DNA of 64,000 nucleotides. Source: Mesodorylaimus sp. YZB2_4. Taxonomy: Eukaryota; Nematoda; Enoplea; Dorylaimida; Dorylaimidae. Positions 42,090 through 52,075 of the stretch are shown one piece after another (within the stretch, counting starts at the first letter, position 1; every line of letters begins with the position of its first letter). The notes beneath the pieces were generated by a model. It saw nothing but the letters and a program-made list of their open reading frames with translations, did no database searches and was not told the DNA's origin. A program made the position numbers and the translations under genes. The stretch is taken from assembly GCA_030248295.1 (NCBI GenBank), contig JASANH010000082.1, positions 208,198-272,197 of the forward strand, in the 5' to 3' direction.

Positions 42090-43255
42090 TTATCGTTTGC
42101 ATCTTTGTGTCAAGCAAACCTGTTCCAATTTCTCAACTTCAGCCATTACGTTTTCATTGGCGAAGAAATCATCGTCGTCATCGTTCGACGTTTTGATTTG
42201 ATGCCGACCAGTGGCAGATTTGCAAAGATTCCTCATTTCAGCATCGGACAAATCGCCCGTAGTTTTGAATCGTTTGAATTGCGCAGAACATAAGCTCGGT
42301 CTTTGCCGCGCCTCATTGACAATCGCATCCAGGTCTAATCCGGCGATCAGGCTGTCCTCGTCACTTACGTTGATCGGCCCAGAAGCAGCCTCTCTCGGTT
42401 TGCTGTCTTCATCGGACAAAACCAGTCGATGGCGTTTCACTGCAACTCGTTTTCGACGAGCCGATTCAGAAAGTCCAGACTGGTCGCTCTTCAGCGAAGG
42501 CGCAGCTGTCGTCGTCGGAGTGCTCGTATTAGGAAGGGAATCCATTCCAAAATTGAAAGGTGAAAAATCCGTGGCCATCTGAACTGATCCCATATGATCA
42601 TCGCTGCTGGCCGATCTAGTGCTCGTCCTATCAACTATCAACGTCCTTAATCGTTCGAGAATGTTCCGATTTGGTGATCTCCTCTGAACTACTACTGGAA
42701 TCGAGAGACCGACACCATCGTCGACAGCTGCGACGTGGCGACTAGGCGTTGCTTGGAGAGGATCCGGTTTTGTGCCGCGAAATTGGAAGAGACCAACTTT
42801 TGGAGCCAATTCGGGACTATCGTCGCCATTGGGAATCACATCATCATGCGTTCTTATCTTGCTTGAGCCCTAGAAAGTAGTTATAGCATTAGACTCAATC
42901 GAGAAAGACTGTACTATCCTCCCAGGCTTTCGACCCTGTGTTACTTCTCTGTCACCAGCTAGCAAATCTATGGGCATCGGAGCTAGCCATACGTCCGATT
43001 CCATGTCTTCAATCAGAGCACCTCGACAAAATCACTCAGGGTCAGCGAGGGTTCATGATTCCCCAAATGCCAGGACAGGTCCAGCCCAACCCACTGTCAT
43101 CCCTATCCCACTATCACACACGTGACACATCGCAACTGCCTCACCTTGGCATCGCATCCTATCGGCAGAATCGACGTTTTCGCCACAGCGTGAACATTTG
43201 GCGAGTCGCCCACCCATCCGATAGCGAGCTCTCTTGGCGTCGCTTCTTGAGTCAT
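42090..43255 (-). CDS. Unknown nuclear protein, basic and acidic tracts
   Basis: Exons 43255-43145 and 42869-42090 give 296 residues. The product starts MTQEATPREL, has a Pro/Ser/Thr-rich middle, a strong bipartite nuclear localisation signal (SARRKRVAVKRHR), acidic patches (VLSDEDSKPRE, VSDEDSLIAGLDLDAIVNEA) and a C-terminal SNDDDDDFFANENVMAEVEKLEQ. The end is either the TAA given here or, if the gtttgc after KLEQ is a donor, a further exon to the left. The first intron is in phase 0 with a ttctag acceptor. It lies between NTAN1 and the retrotransposon. No domain is recognised. The composition fits a chromatin or DNA-repair scaffold, which is only a guess. Confidence 0.55.
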
Positions 43256-43453
43256 GTCCTAAATTCAAATATTCAAGTGAACACAAATTCAGACAAACAT
43301 GAAAAATTGAAGAGACGTCGAAACTACGTTTTTGCTTTAAACACCGGAAAACCCCTCAAAAAGTGATTTATTACAATATCAGTAATAGAACTGAACGTGA
43401 ACGTCAAGAAAACAAAAAAAGTTAATTAAAGCTGTTCAGTACAATTTGTGGCT

Positions 43454-46400
43454 TCAAACTTTGACCCATCCTTGACTAGCCCGGTTCTCATATTCTATTG
43501 GCCCATTTGCGAACACTTCTCGCCAATCTGGATTCTCCAGGGTGAATCGTAGCATATTGCGAACTGTCTGAGCGAAGTGCGGCGGCTCAACATTTGGTGA
43601 CGTTGACATGTTCTGAAACAGGAGACAAGGTCGATAAGTCGGTTCCCATGCGGAGGCTCGTCTAGCAATCCAGTCTGCACAGAGCCAGCAGCTGGAAACG
43701 TCACCCGTCAGGATGAGGTTTCAGCCACCGACTAGTCGGAAGACTCGGCTGGCTGCTCTGGGTTGTGCACGTTGCAAAAGCTCCATCGGTTACCCCCTCC
43801 CATAATCTATCACTGAACCACAAACTCACTTGAAGAATCCAATCATCAGGCAGCTCGAGTATGGCTTCAGCCTTCATGATTCGGTAATATCTAAATGGAA
43901 CAATCGAAAACAGTTTCTTCTTGTGATCATAAACGTTCAAAAACTGAAACAGAATAGTAGAACTCGTAGCTGCTTCATTATGGATCAAACTTGTACTTAC
44001 ATCAGACTCATCCGAAAAGTGTCTAGCTGATCGCAGCGCTGATTCCGGACCGCGATCTTCGAATACGCACGAAAATATTTCGCTGGTTGTGAGATCGATA
44101 GCTGAAAATGCAAAAAAAAAACTAGAAAATGCTCAAACATAGAAGGCGCGGGTGCAGATCTGTCTGGGTCCTGCAAGGGCATGTTAATCATATCCACCCA
44201 TACCTAAAATGTATGAATGGGACTCGGGTACGCGAACCCAAGCAGAATCGGGCATGGCATGCCGATAACGTAATCAAGCCATCCATCCATGAACGCCGAA
44301 ACGGGGTGGCTAGCTCCTGTCATATGAAAATGGATAAAAGAGCCAACCATACCTGCCCCATATGCGACCGGCCGTGGTTGTCCCTGCCCACACACTGTGT
44401 TTAGTGCCGAAACGCACGCCAATTTCACGTGAATATTTATCGGTCCCACTGCAGGCGGAATGACAGAAGAAGGTTGTGTATGTAGGAGCCACAAAATATC
44501 CGCAGATAATCTTTCAGATAAGAAGCGAGAGTCGTCAAAGCCGCCAATAATGTAGGCATCAAAGCTAAAATAAGTCTTCTAGAATTCTATCTTTGGGGAG
44601 AGTTCTAGATGCTTAAAAGAGGGGGTAGTTTGCGAAATTTCACGCCTTCTTCAATCTAAAATTTGGCGGAAATCCTGTTTGTATTTCGTTTACATTTTGC
44701 AATGAAAATGCGACAGCAGCAGCCACTAGTGAGATAGGCGGCCAAGCCCAGGGAGGCTGTCGCTCGAAGCAGGACGTTTAGGCGCAGGGTCATTTTGGCG
44801 CCCCACAAGCAAAAAGCGGTCTTTTGGGCATCTGGAAACCGGGGACCATTTTCACAGCCGGTAGATGCGTGTTAACTTTACGACGTGTGTAACCAGTCCT
44901 GGTAAGCGTAGGAGGGAGGTGGCTCTCTCTCCCCCACTCGCCATGGCCTACCAGGCATGAGGGTTACACGTGTCTTAGGGCAAAACGCAGCCACTGGTGT
45001 TTTCAATTTTTCAGGTCCAGGCCATTATTACTTTTATTAGCTTCCGAGCATAAAGCTTAAACCTATAACATACAGTACACTAAATCACAGTCCAGTGGAG
45101 GGGCAGTTGTGCGCTAAACCCGGAAAATACTTAATGCGACCTTGGGCGAGGTCCAGTGATTGAGGGCGATTGATTGGACGAGGTTCATACTATGTACGAA
45201 TTATGAACCTCGTACAGTCGTTCGCCCAAGGTCCAACGATTAAGTATTTGCGTGGTTCAGCACACAGCTTTCAAATAGACTAACTTACTATACTGTATGT
45301 TATCATTTTTTGCTTTATACTTGGAAGCTAATAAGATTCCAGCATCGACCGATCCGGCCGCGCCGATCCAACTGCTGGATCGACCTGATAGGCAACTGAA
45401 TCGACCAGATAGGCAACTCAAATTTTTTGTTCTCTGTTTGCTGGAAAATGATTAGGTGTGGTGCACTATTTAATGAGAAAATCCCGTTTTTCTCTCACAT
45501 CAGCATTTAATCCCACTTTTGGCGCTGATTAATTCTCCTGTGGTTTTTGGAATGGTCTGACAGAGTGACAGCAAGGAAACAGAGCAGGTTTGTGAGGACG
45601 CAGTGCCAAACACGTCATCCCTGCGGTTGGGATCTAGGCCTGGGGCAGGATGCTGAAATGAAAGTGATAATGCCCAGGCCCTGAAAAACCCAGTGGCCGC
45701 TTTTTGCCCCAAGGCATGTCCTAAAGTTGAAACGCACCTTACCGATTGTAAAAATGGTCCCCGGTTTCCGGATGCCCGCTTTTTGCTTGTGGGGCGCCAA
45801 AATGACCCGGCGCCTAAACGTTGGCGCCGAGATGACCTGGCGCTTAAGTATCGGCACCGAAACGTCATGGGCCGGCTGCCGCTGCCCTCCCATACTCACC
45901 TTAGTGGATCTAAATCGTAGCTCTTTATAGCTCCAATATCGTTCAACACGTTCACAACTGTTGTAAGAAATTTCTTCATGTTTCCTGGTGTATCGACACC
46001 GTCGAAATGGGCGAGTGCGGCACAACCACTTGCTAAAAACCACAGTTCCTGAAGGACAGCCCTATTTTCGCACACTGCATAGTCATACCTTGGTGATACA
46101 ATATCACTATATGGCACGTTGTGGCATCGTCGCTTCCAAGAATGGTGAATCCGTCTGAAAGAAATGAAAGCACTCAGAGCCCCAACACGACAAAAATTGT
46201 ACTAGGTTTACCATTAGCGTGCTCCCGTGGAACAACTGCACATTCCCGCTGCCCAACGTACAGACTGCTCTCCGATGCGATTGTCCGAACTGGTATTTCG
46301 CAGAACTGTGAAGCTAACGTCTGGAAAAACGTGCTGCACTTCTCTCTGCTCTCAAAATCAGTCCTGTCCACACAGACAACAGGAGTGACTGAAGTCCAGC

Positions 46401-46587
46401 CCTTCCTCAAACTGGCGGTTGGGTCAGCCAATGCTTAAGGCAACTTTTTTAAGGCAGCATGCGATACTCACACGACTCCCACACTTACTCGATACTTCTC
46501 GTACACCAAATCCAACAACTGACGTGCCGACTTCGGATTGACACTGTCCCATTGTCCAGCTTCGTCACTACGGACAAACAATGGCAT
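43454..46587 (-). CDS. ntan1: Protein N-terminal asparagine amidohydrolase (NTAN1)
   Basis: Eight exons: 46587-46489, 46350-46212, 46154-46089, 46032-45900, 44564-44353, 44101-44001, 43943-43830 and 43612-43454, giving 340 residues (human 310). It deamidates N-terminal Asn left after Met removal, making Asp for arginylation and N-degron turnover. Matches: MPLFV start (human MPLLV), LYVGQRECAV, GFTILGSDDATTCHIVIL with the catalytic Cys as residue 93 (human Cys75), LAHFDGVDT, YIIGGFDDSRFLS, IDLTTSEIFSCVFEDRGPES, and NMSTSPNVEPPHFAQTVR near the end. The acceptor of exon 2 is the least certain, but it keeps the phase. Intron 4 (1335 nt) is packed with repeats. Confidence 0.94.
44899..44965 (+). 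repeat. Dispersed repeat C, short copy
   Basis: CTGGTAAGCGTAGGAGGGAG, then GTGG and CTCTCTCCCCCACTCGCCAT, then GCCTACCAGGCATGAGGGTT match the two ends of the copy at 54131-54318. The middle is missing. Confidence 0.65.
45034..45335. mobile_element. Palindromic MITE-like element
   Basis: The outer arms TTATTAGCTTCCGAGCATAA (45034-45053) and TTATACTTGGAAGCTAATAA (45315-45334) pair, as do ATAACATACAGTACA and the facing ACTGTATGTTAT. Further in, TTAATGCGACCTTGGGCGA faces TCGCCCAAGGTCCAACGATTAA, and GAGGTTCATA faces TATGAACCTC. About 300 bp of fold-back with no coding capacity fits a miniature inverted-repeat transposable element. Confidence 0.7.
45792..45870. repeat. Short tandem array, GGCGCC units
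   Basis: About three copies of a 26-30 bp unit: GGCGCCAAAATGACCCGGCG, GGCGCCGAGATGACCTGGCG, GGCACCGAAACGTCATGGG, each with a CTTAAG/CCTAAAC spacer. It lies directly before NTAN1 exon 4's donor. Confidence 0.55.
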
Positions 46588-46788
46588 GGTTGCCCCGCGA
46601 CGTTGATATTCCCTGCAACAAATGAAGTGATTGCGAGCAATCGACAACGCTATCAGCATAGCTATAGCATCCAACTGAATCAAATCAGCCTTCCAATCTT
46701 ATTCTCACAATTCATACACACATGCTTTTACTCTATATTCCACCTCACGCAAGCAAGATGATATAATCGATAAAAATCTTTTCCTAAA

Positions 46789-48365
46789 TTATTCAGGAGG
46801 TGCAGATTTAACTCTTTTCGCGTCAGGTTCACCCGAATTATCGACGTCAACTGATGGCCCTGCCTGTTTCGTCGAATTCGCAGCCTGCTGGACATCATTT
46901 ACGATCGGAACAGCCTCTGGCGCGGGTCTGAAACCAGCCGGGCGAATAGTTCCTGTCGTTTCCAAACGTGACTCGATTATCTTGACTAAAAAAGATAAAA
47001 AAGTTATATCTACAGTACACCAGAACCAGGAAAAAAAGAACAAACCTTGAGTTTCCAATAATGAATTCTGTCGCTTCAGTTCCATAATATCTTTGTTGTG
47101 TTCATTAATTCGGGCTTTCATCGAATGAATATATTCGGCTCCTTTTTTCAATATTAACGCTCGAGATGCCTAAACTCAATATAGTATGAGTAAAAATGAG
47201 AGGTCGGATAAACTAACGCACAAAAGCAATCGTCCTATTATAAATTAATTGTTCCTCATTTTCAAATAATCCTTTATTTCTAGGGTATTACCATCTGCGT
47301 CAACCTACAGTACGAACTATCTCCTAAGTGGCGCGAAAGGTATTCCAATAGCAGTTTGGAAAAGCTACTTGATAAATGCTGTTTCCAATGAGAAAACTCA
47401 TACCTTTTCACCCTTCAATGTCGGTACCACTTCTCTCAATGACGAAAAACTATCTTTGATATGATCGCGTCGTTTTCTCTCTAATGCATTGTGATGAGCC
47501 CTGCGATCATCCTGAAATCAAGGTTTTAAAACTGTCGAGATGGGCTAGAGATCATTCGCTTACATCTTGACCAATATCGCCTAAACCAGCTGCAGTATGA
47601 TGAACGCGATGCCCACTCGGAGACGCCGACAATTCGGGAATCTCCTCCTGGAACGAAAAATACGGCGCGTGAAAGGATTTTCGATAAGCTTTGTTGCGAA
47701 GCTGGGGACCAGGGCCATACTTTTTTGTGCCCGGCAATTTTTGCAATTTGTCCCTTAATCTCTTGAATCCAGTCCATCCTAGCCTAAGCCTAAGCCTAAG
47801 CCTACATCCAGCCTATCCTAACCTAAGCCTAAGACTAAGCCTATATCCGGCCTATCCCTAAGCCTATTGGGGGACAAAGTGCAAAAGTGCCTTGTGGGCG
47901 CCCTATAGCCAGTTCTCGTAGCCTGCCATTTTGAACTGGCCCAGCTATGCCGACCAATGATTGCATTGATGCAGTCTTTCCTGACCGCCAATACACTGCA
48001 CTGGTCATCCTTACGTAGGCATGGTCATGTTCATTCCCATCTGTTCGTTTTAATATAAGCCTAAAGACTATACAACTGTCGACGCTGGTGCAGAAAGGCT
48101 TTGGCTTTTTCACGGAAGGTTCATCATTTGCCTGCCACCACAGCAAGCAGAAGTCATTGTCATTACGACACAGACCCAAAGCATCACGACCACTAACTAT
48201 TTCTAAATATAGTCCTGGGCCTATTCTCGGTTACAATCAGAAACAGTACGTAACGGGCAACAGCAAGCTAGGCTGACGATAGAAAATTAGCGCAAAAATA
48301 GACCATTATAATGCTGTAGGTAGGCAAGCTAGGGTACTCACCAAATCCGATTCGACGTCGCTCAT
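46789..48365 (-). CDS. max: MAX bHLH-leucine zipper transcription factor
   Basis: Exons 48365-48342, 47647-47564, 47511-47404, 47169-47046 and 46985-46789 give 178 residues (human MAX 160). MAX homodimerises or pairs with MYC/MXD/MLX-type partners and binds E-boxes (CACGTG). Seen: MSDVESDL start (human MSDNDDIEVESD), a basic region [22 protein letters not shown] almost identical to MAX with the DNA-contacting His, Glu and Arg, [30 protein letters not shown], a zipper ([21 protein letters not shown]...KIIESRLE), and a nuclear-signal-like [11 protein letters not shown] end. It corresponds to the C. elegans MXL-1 group. Intron 1 (694 nt) contains the telomere-like repeat. Confidence 0.96.
47782..47868 (+). 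repeat. Interstitial telomere-like (GCCTAA)n tract
   Basis: GCCTAAGCCTAAGCCTAAGC begins the tract, followed by degenerate units (CCTAACCTAAGCCTAAGACT, then CCCTAAGCCTA). TTAGGC/GCCTAA is the nematode telomere repeat. It lies within intron 1 of the MAX gene. Confidence 0.75.
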
Positions 48366-48820
48366 GTTTTGTCGTTTTGGACCAAAAATTTAGAAACGAG
48401 CCAAGTATTTCCAGCTCAAACGCACCCAGGGATTAGACAGTAGCAGAGATGACTGCCTGGCTCATTTGCTCACTGCTTGACCAATCGTCCAACAGCGAGC
48501 CAAGGAGCCAGGGAAAGCCAAAGTCCACAGATCGCACACTGCCGCGCATGTTTTCTGCTGCGCATACTATTTAAGCGGGAATTTTAAATTTGACTGATAC
48601 AACAGGCATTTTACGTGCTACACAAACGCAAAAGCAGAGCCACTTTTTTAGAGATTTGGTTCTTTCATTTAAGTCACTGTCAGAACACAGAAAGCATTCA
48701 AAGTCACCGTTTTGACGCGTCGAGACAAACACGTTCAAACGACAACAATCGGCACACAGTCTTCACGCTTGAGGATTCGGCACAATGGGTACCCGTTTTC
48801 CTTTCACACAAACGTCCTGA
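48366..48820. other. Gap between MAX and the membrane protein gene
   Basis: It should contain the MAX promoter. No exon is seen. Confidence 0.4.
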
Positions 48821-49402
48821 TCAGGTCCGGGTTGATTTCCGCCTAGCCGACGACCTGGAACTCTTGTTGCTTTTGTTCTGCGACTTGCTGCTCTGCGTGT
48901 TTTCACCACTGCCACTACTGTCAGGAGGACGAAGGCTAAAAGGTCATTGTGAAATGTACAGTTATAATCGAATGCACTGGCACGACACACTTACTTGAAT
49001 GTTGCGACAACTTTCAACGGCTCTTTCTTTGTCGTATCTGATATAGACGAACTGCTCCTGCTATGATCAGGCCCGAAATCACCGCGGGCCCTGTGGCCTT
49101 TGCGTCCAAACAGGCGATTTGCCGTTCGTGTCTTTAGTTTGGCTACAGCTGAGCGTTCTTGATGCTGAACGAAGTCACACTACTCAAAATCACATAAAAT
49201 CAATGTGCTAAAATCGTACCGTGCCAACATCGTCCGCCGATTTTTTGCTTGGATCCCTGCAGCAACACGCGCAGAGTACAATGGCGATGACCAACGATAG
49301 AGCGACAAGGACTGAGACCAAAAATGCAAAGACTATCATCGATGTCTCGCTAGCGCTATCGAAAACGATCGACGACGGTTCTACGAAACGGAATGGCGCC
49401 AT
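48821..49402 (-). CDS. Small single-pass membrane protein, CACC type, member 2
   Basis: Exons 49402-49220, 49164-48995 and 48935-48821 give 155 residues. The product starts MAPFRFVEP, has one membrane helix (SMIVFAFLVSVLVALSLVIAIVL), then a CACCC cluster like the CACC of the protein at 38202-38768, then a basic, Ser-rich cytosolic tail (KLKTRTANRLFGRKGHR, later KSNKSSRSSARRKS). All introns agree in phase. No signal peptide; N-out orientation is likely, with palmitoylation at the Cys cluster. No family name is known to me. The matching start, helix and Cys cluster suggest the two genes are paralogs about 10 kb apart. Confidence 0.6.
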
Positions 49403-49743
49403 ATCAACGCAGCTATTTGCACACTAACCGACTCGGCCACACGTCCAACCAAGCTTACACTGAAACTTTGGTACAGTGCACTGTGTCATTTGGTCGCGAA
49501 GTGTAAGGTGTGTAATCTGTAAGCGCAGTGTGCCGTAGTGCAGCGCAAAACAGACCACAATTTTTATGGGCGCCAAATTAAAATGTCCAGGGCTTCTAAC
49601 TGACAGTGTTTACTAAAATATCATTCTTGTGTGGCCTAAAAGACCTACGAATATCGTAACAGGTTACAATGCAGTGCAGCCTTCTTGCAGCGGTGACAGT
49701 TGGCAAGGTGTTTAAGCAAAACGTTGAAGCGGGCTGGTCTCTT
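49403..49743. other. Intergenic gap
   Basis: It lies between the UDP-galactopyranose mutase 3' end and the membrane protein start. Nothing is recognised. Confidence 0.4.
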
Positions 49744-51386
49744 CTATCGCCACGTGTACACTGTTTCGGGCGTTCCTTCTAATATTCGACCTGCCACCTC
49801 GGCCCCTTGCATGAAACTGAAATCCTGGTTCGACGTTTCGTATTTCCATCCCCCGAATCTTCCTCGACTGAATACATTTCGCTCTTCGAGCAGCGTGTGG
49901 GCTTTTCTCAATTCCTTATCTCTCTCCATATTTGGAATAGGATATCCATAGGGAAGAAGGAAGGTGTAGGCATGGTCAACCTTGCACGCTTCCCTGACGA
50001 AACCTTGTTTCACTAATCGATCGATCGTGCGTCGCGAGTAATCTTCCAAATCCAAGTTATGGCCATTGGGGACCTTGGAGATTTCGCACAGGAGGGAGTA
50101 GAATCGACTGTTATCCGGTGTACAGTCGTTGAAGTAGTTGGAGAGGACTGTGATGCGATAATAGGGCGAGTCGTCGGGGAAGTAGAACCAAGTCTTGCCG
50201 ACCAGACAAGCCGGCAATTGGTCCTCGACAGCCACACCTACGATGATGACCGAAGTGTGGCTTAGGTTCGGTTCCAAATTTGGATTCACACATATTCGTC
50301 CAAACAGGTCCAACGGGATGCTCGTGATCAAATAATCGTATTCGTATTTTGTAGTTTTGTTAGTTTTCATGTCCCTAATAGTGGCCACCTTCTCGTTCAG
50401 GTTCACTTGCTCTAATTCGGTTTCATAAGCGAACCAGCTGTTCGGCAGCAGCTGGGCCACTTTGTCCCAAATGTAACCAGTGCCTCCGAGATTAGGATAT
50501 CGAAAGACTGCGTTTGGTCCCCATCCGTGGTCTTCTTTTGTTTTCTCGCCTTCGACAGGAAGTGGCTTCTTTTCCAGATCTTTTAGGTCGATCGGAGCCA
50601 CACGGGCCGACACCCACTCCGCACTCAGCTGATTAAAAGGGGTTGTCCAGATTTTTTCATTGTAAGGTTTGAAGAAGATGTCGCACAGCGTTTTGCCAAA
50701 GCCGAGCATACAAAACTGTTCGAATGTTTCGAGCTAAACAGAAAATGAGGGCGGTAGGGTGACAGAGTGTAATCACCACTGCTGATAACTAGCAGGTTCT
50801 TCAGCATGCCTTTAAATCCAATTCTAGTAGGCCTGTAAACAATTCGATTAAGGGGCTTGGGTTTTGAAAAGGGCCTCAGCACCTCCCCCAGCACTTACGT
50901 GTCTCTGATTGAAAAACTATACACCTCGCAAATTTACGCTCGAACCGCACCTACCTTCACAGTTTCCCCTTTCTGCTCCCTTTCTTCTCGTTCCTTCCAC
51001 AACTGCGTGATGTCCTCGACGCATGCATTCCTCGCATCGTCCGGAAAGTACGGCACAGACTTTTGTATAGGATACGGATAACGAGCGCCTGGTCCAAACC
51101 GGGATGTCAGGTCGATGACTACATCTCGCTTGTGGATCTTCCAATTATCCACAGCTTTATCCAAAATCTCATTGTAAAATTTGAAAGCTGAAAATGTGAC
51201 GTGAACACCACAGTCCCAACCGAATCCTTTCGAATCGTATACCGTCCGACTAAGGCCACCAGGTTCAGATTCACGATCGATTATTAGCACGTCCACTTTC
51301 TCATCCGGGTTCTTTTGTAGCAAATCAGAAATTTTGCAGGCAGCACCCAAGCCAGTGGGTCCACACCCGACGATAAGAATTTTCAT
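49744..51386 (-). CDS. glf-1: UDP-galactopyranose mutase
   Basis: Exons 51386-50955 and 50733-49744 give 473 residues. This flavoenzyme interconverts UDP-galactopyranose and UDP-galactofuranose, the donor for galactofuranose in nematode surface glycans; vertebrates lack it. Seen: the FAD Rossmann start MKILIVGCGPTGLGAA, the ribose-binding acidic end of strand 2 (VLIIDRESEPGGLSRT), GFGWDCGVHVTFSAF, YNEKIWTTPFNQLSAEWV, FRYPNLGGTGYIWDKVAQLL, the YDYLITSIPLD strand, and RGRFGGWKYETSNQDFSFMQGAEVAG at the C terminus. The single intron is phase 0. The eukaryotic-type sequence and the intron argue against recent bacterial contamination. Confidence 0.95.
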
Positions 51387-51988
51387 GACTATACGATTTC
51401 ACCTCTTAGTCGGTATGAGTCCGCTGCGAGAGACTCTTCGATAAGATGGTTAGAGCAAGGCGAAGTTGACTGCGAAAGAATTCCCCGCCTAATATGGGCC
51501 AAGATTCAAGAGACTTCAATTTGTAGTCACGGACGCGCGTGAGAACACGTCCTCGCCTCCGCCTCCGCCTTCTCTTCCAAGTCGTCACTGTGAACAGTTG
51601 TTGAAAACAATCGCGCACAAGTTCAGGGCGTCAAAGAAATGAAACAATTACTACCGCCCGCTAAGTGATTCCGGTTGGTGACGTTGGGATACGACAGGAC
51701 AGTGGTGACTAGACTCCGTTAGTTAATCAGCACATATGAACTGACGAAGGATGTGGGAAAGTGGGTGCTGAACCGTGATTGCCTATTCAGGGAAATTGTA
51801 TCCTTCTCTTGCCATTTTACAGCACTCTACGGCGACGTCAATCCTTCTGTACTGGACTACTGGTGACTTCAGAACGTACTGCTCGCCATATACGACCCAC
51901 CTTAATGTAGTTGACCGAGCCGATGATCCCAGCCTAGGCTCATTCCTTCCTGGCCCTTATGGTCACGCATCAGCGAGAAGCATAAATC
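51387..51988. other. Gap between glf-1 and flp
   Basis: It should hold the glf-1 promoter. A purine-rich run lies at about 51549-51575 on the minus strand. No exon is seen. Confidence 0.4.
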
Positions 51989-51994
51989 TTTATT
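51989..51994 (-). terminator. Poly(A) signal of the FLP gene
   Basis: Minus-strand AATAAA about 80 nt past the TGA stop at 52078-52076. Confidence 0.55.
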
Positions 51995-52075
51995 TCAGTC
52001 CTCCACCAAAGAAGTCTCATCTCTGAAACAGAGCAGTCTCTAAATCATCGTAGTGTATTTCTCTCGCTCCATCTT

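Larger units (their letters stand above)
44776..45815. repeat. Long inverted repeat in NTAN1 intron 4
   Basis: About 75 bp at 44776-44851 (GACGTTTAGGCGCAGGGTCA, GGCGCCCCACAAGCAAAAAG, GGAAACCGGGGACCATTTT) recurs inverted at 45742-45815. The arms enclose about 890 bp including the palindromic element at 45034-45335. They may be the ends of one larger decayed DNA transposon. Confidence 0.65.

Noticed and set aside
45500-46043. Overlapping minus-strand frames of 122 and 142 codons
   Set aside because: They run through the repeat arm and the GGCGCC array and read NTAN1 exon 4 in the wrong frame.
47760-47880. Window close to a chromosome end because of GCCTAA repeats
   Set aside because: The tract is short and degenerate and lies inside an intron with normal genes on both sides.
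49744-51386. UDP-galactopyranose mutase as bacterial transfer or contamination
   Set aside because: The gene has an intron, eukaryotic-type sequence and nematode neighbours. Nematodes are known to carry glf-1.
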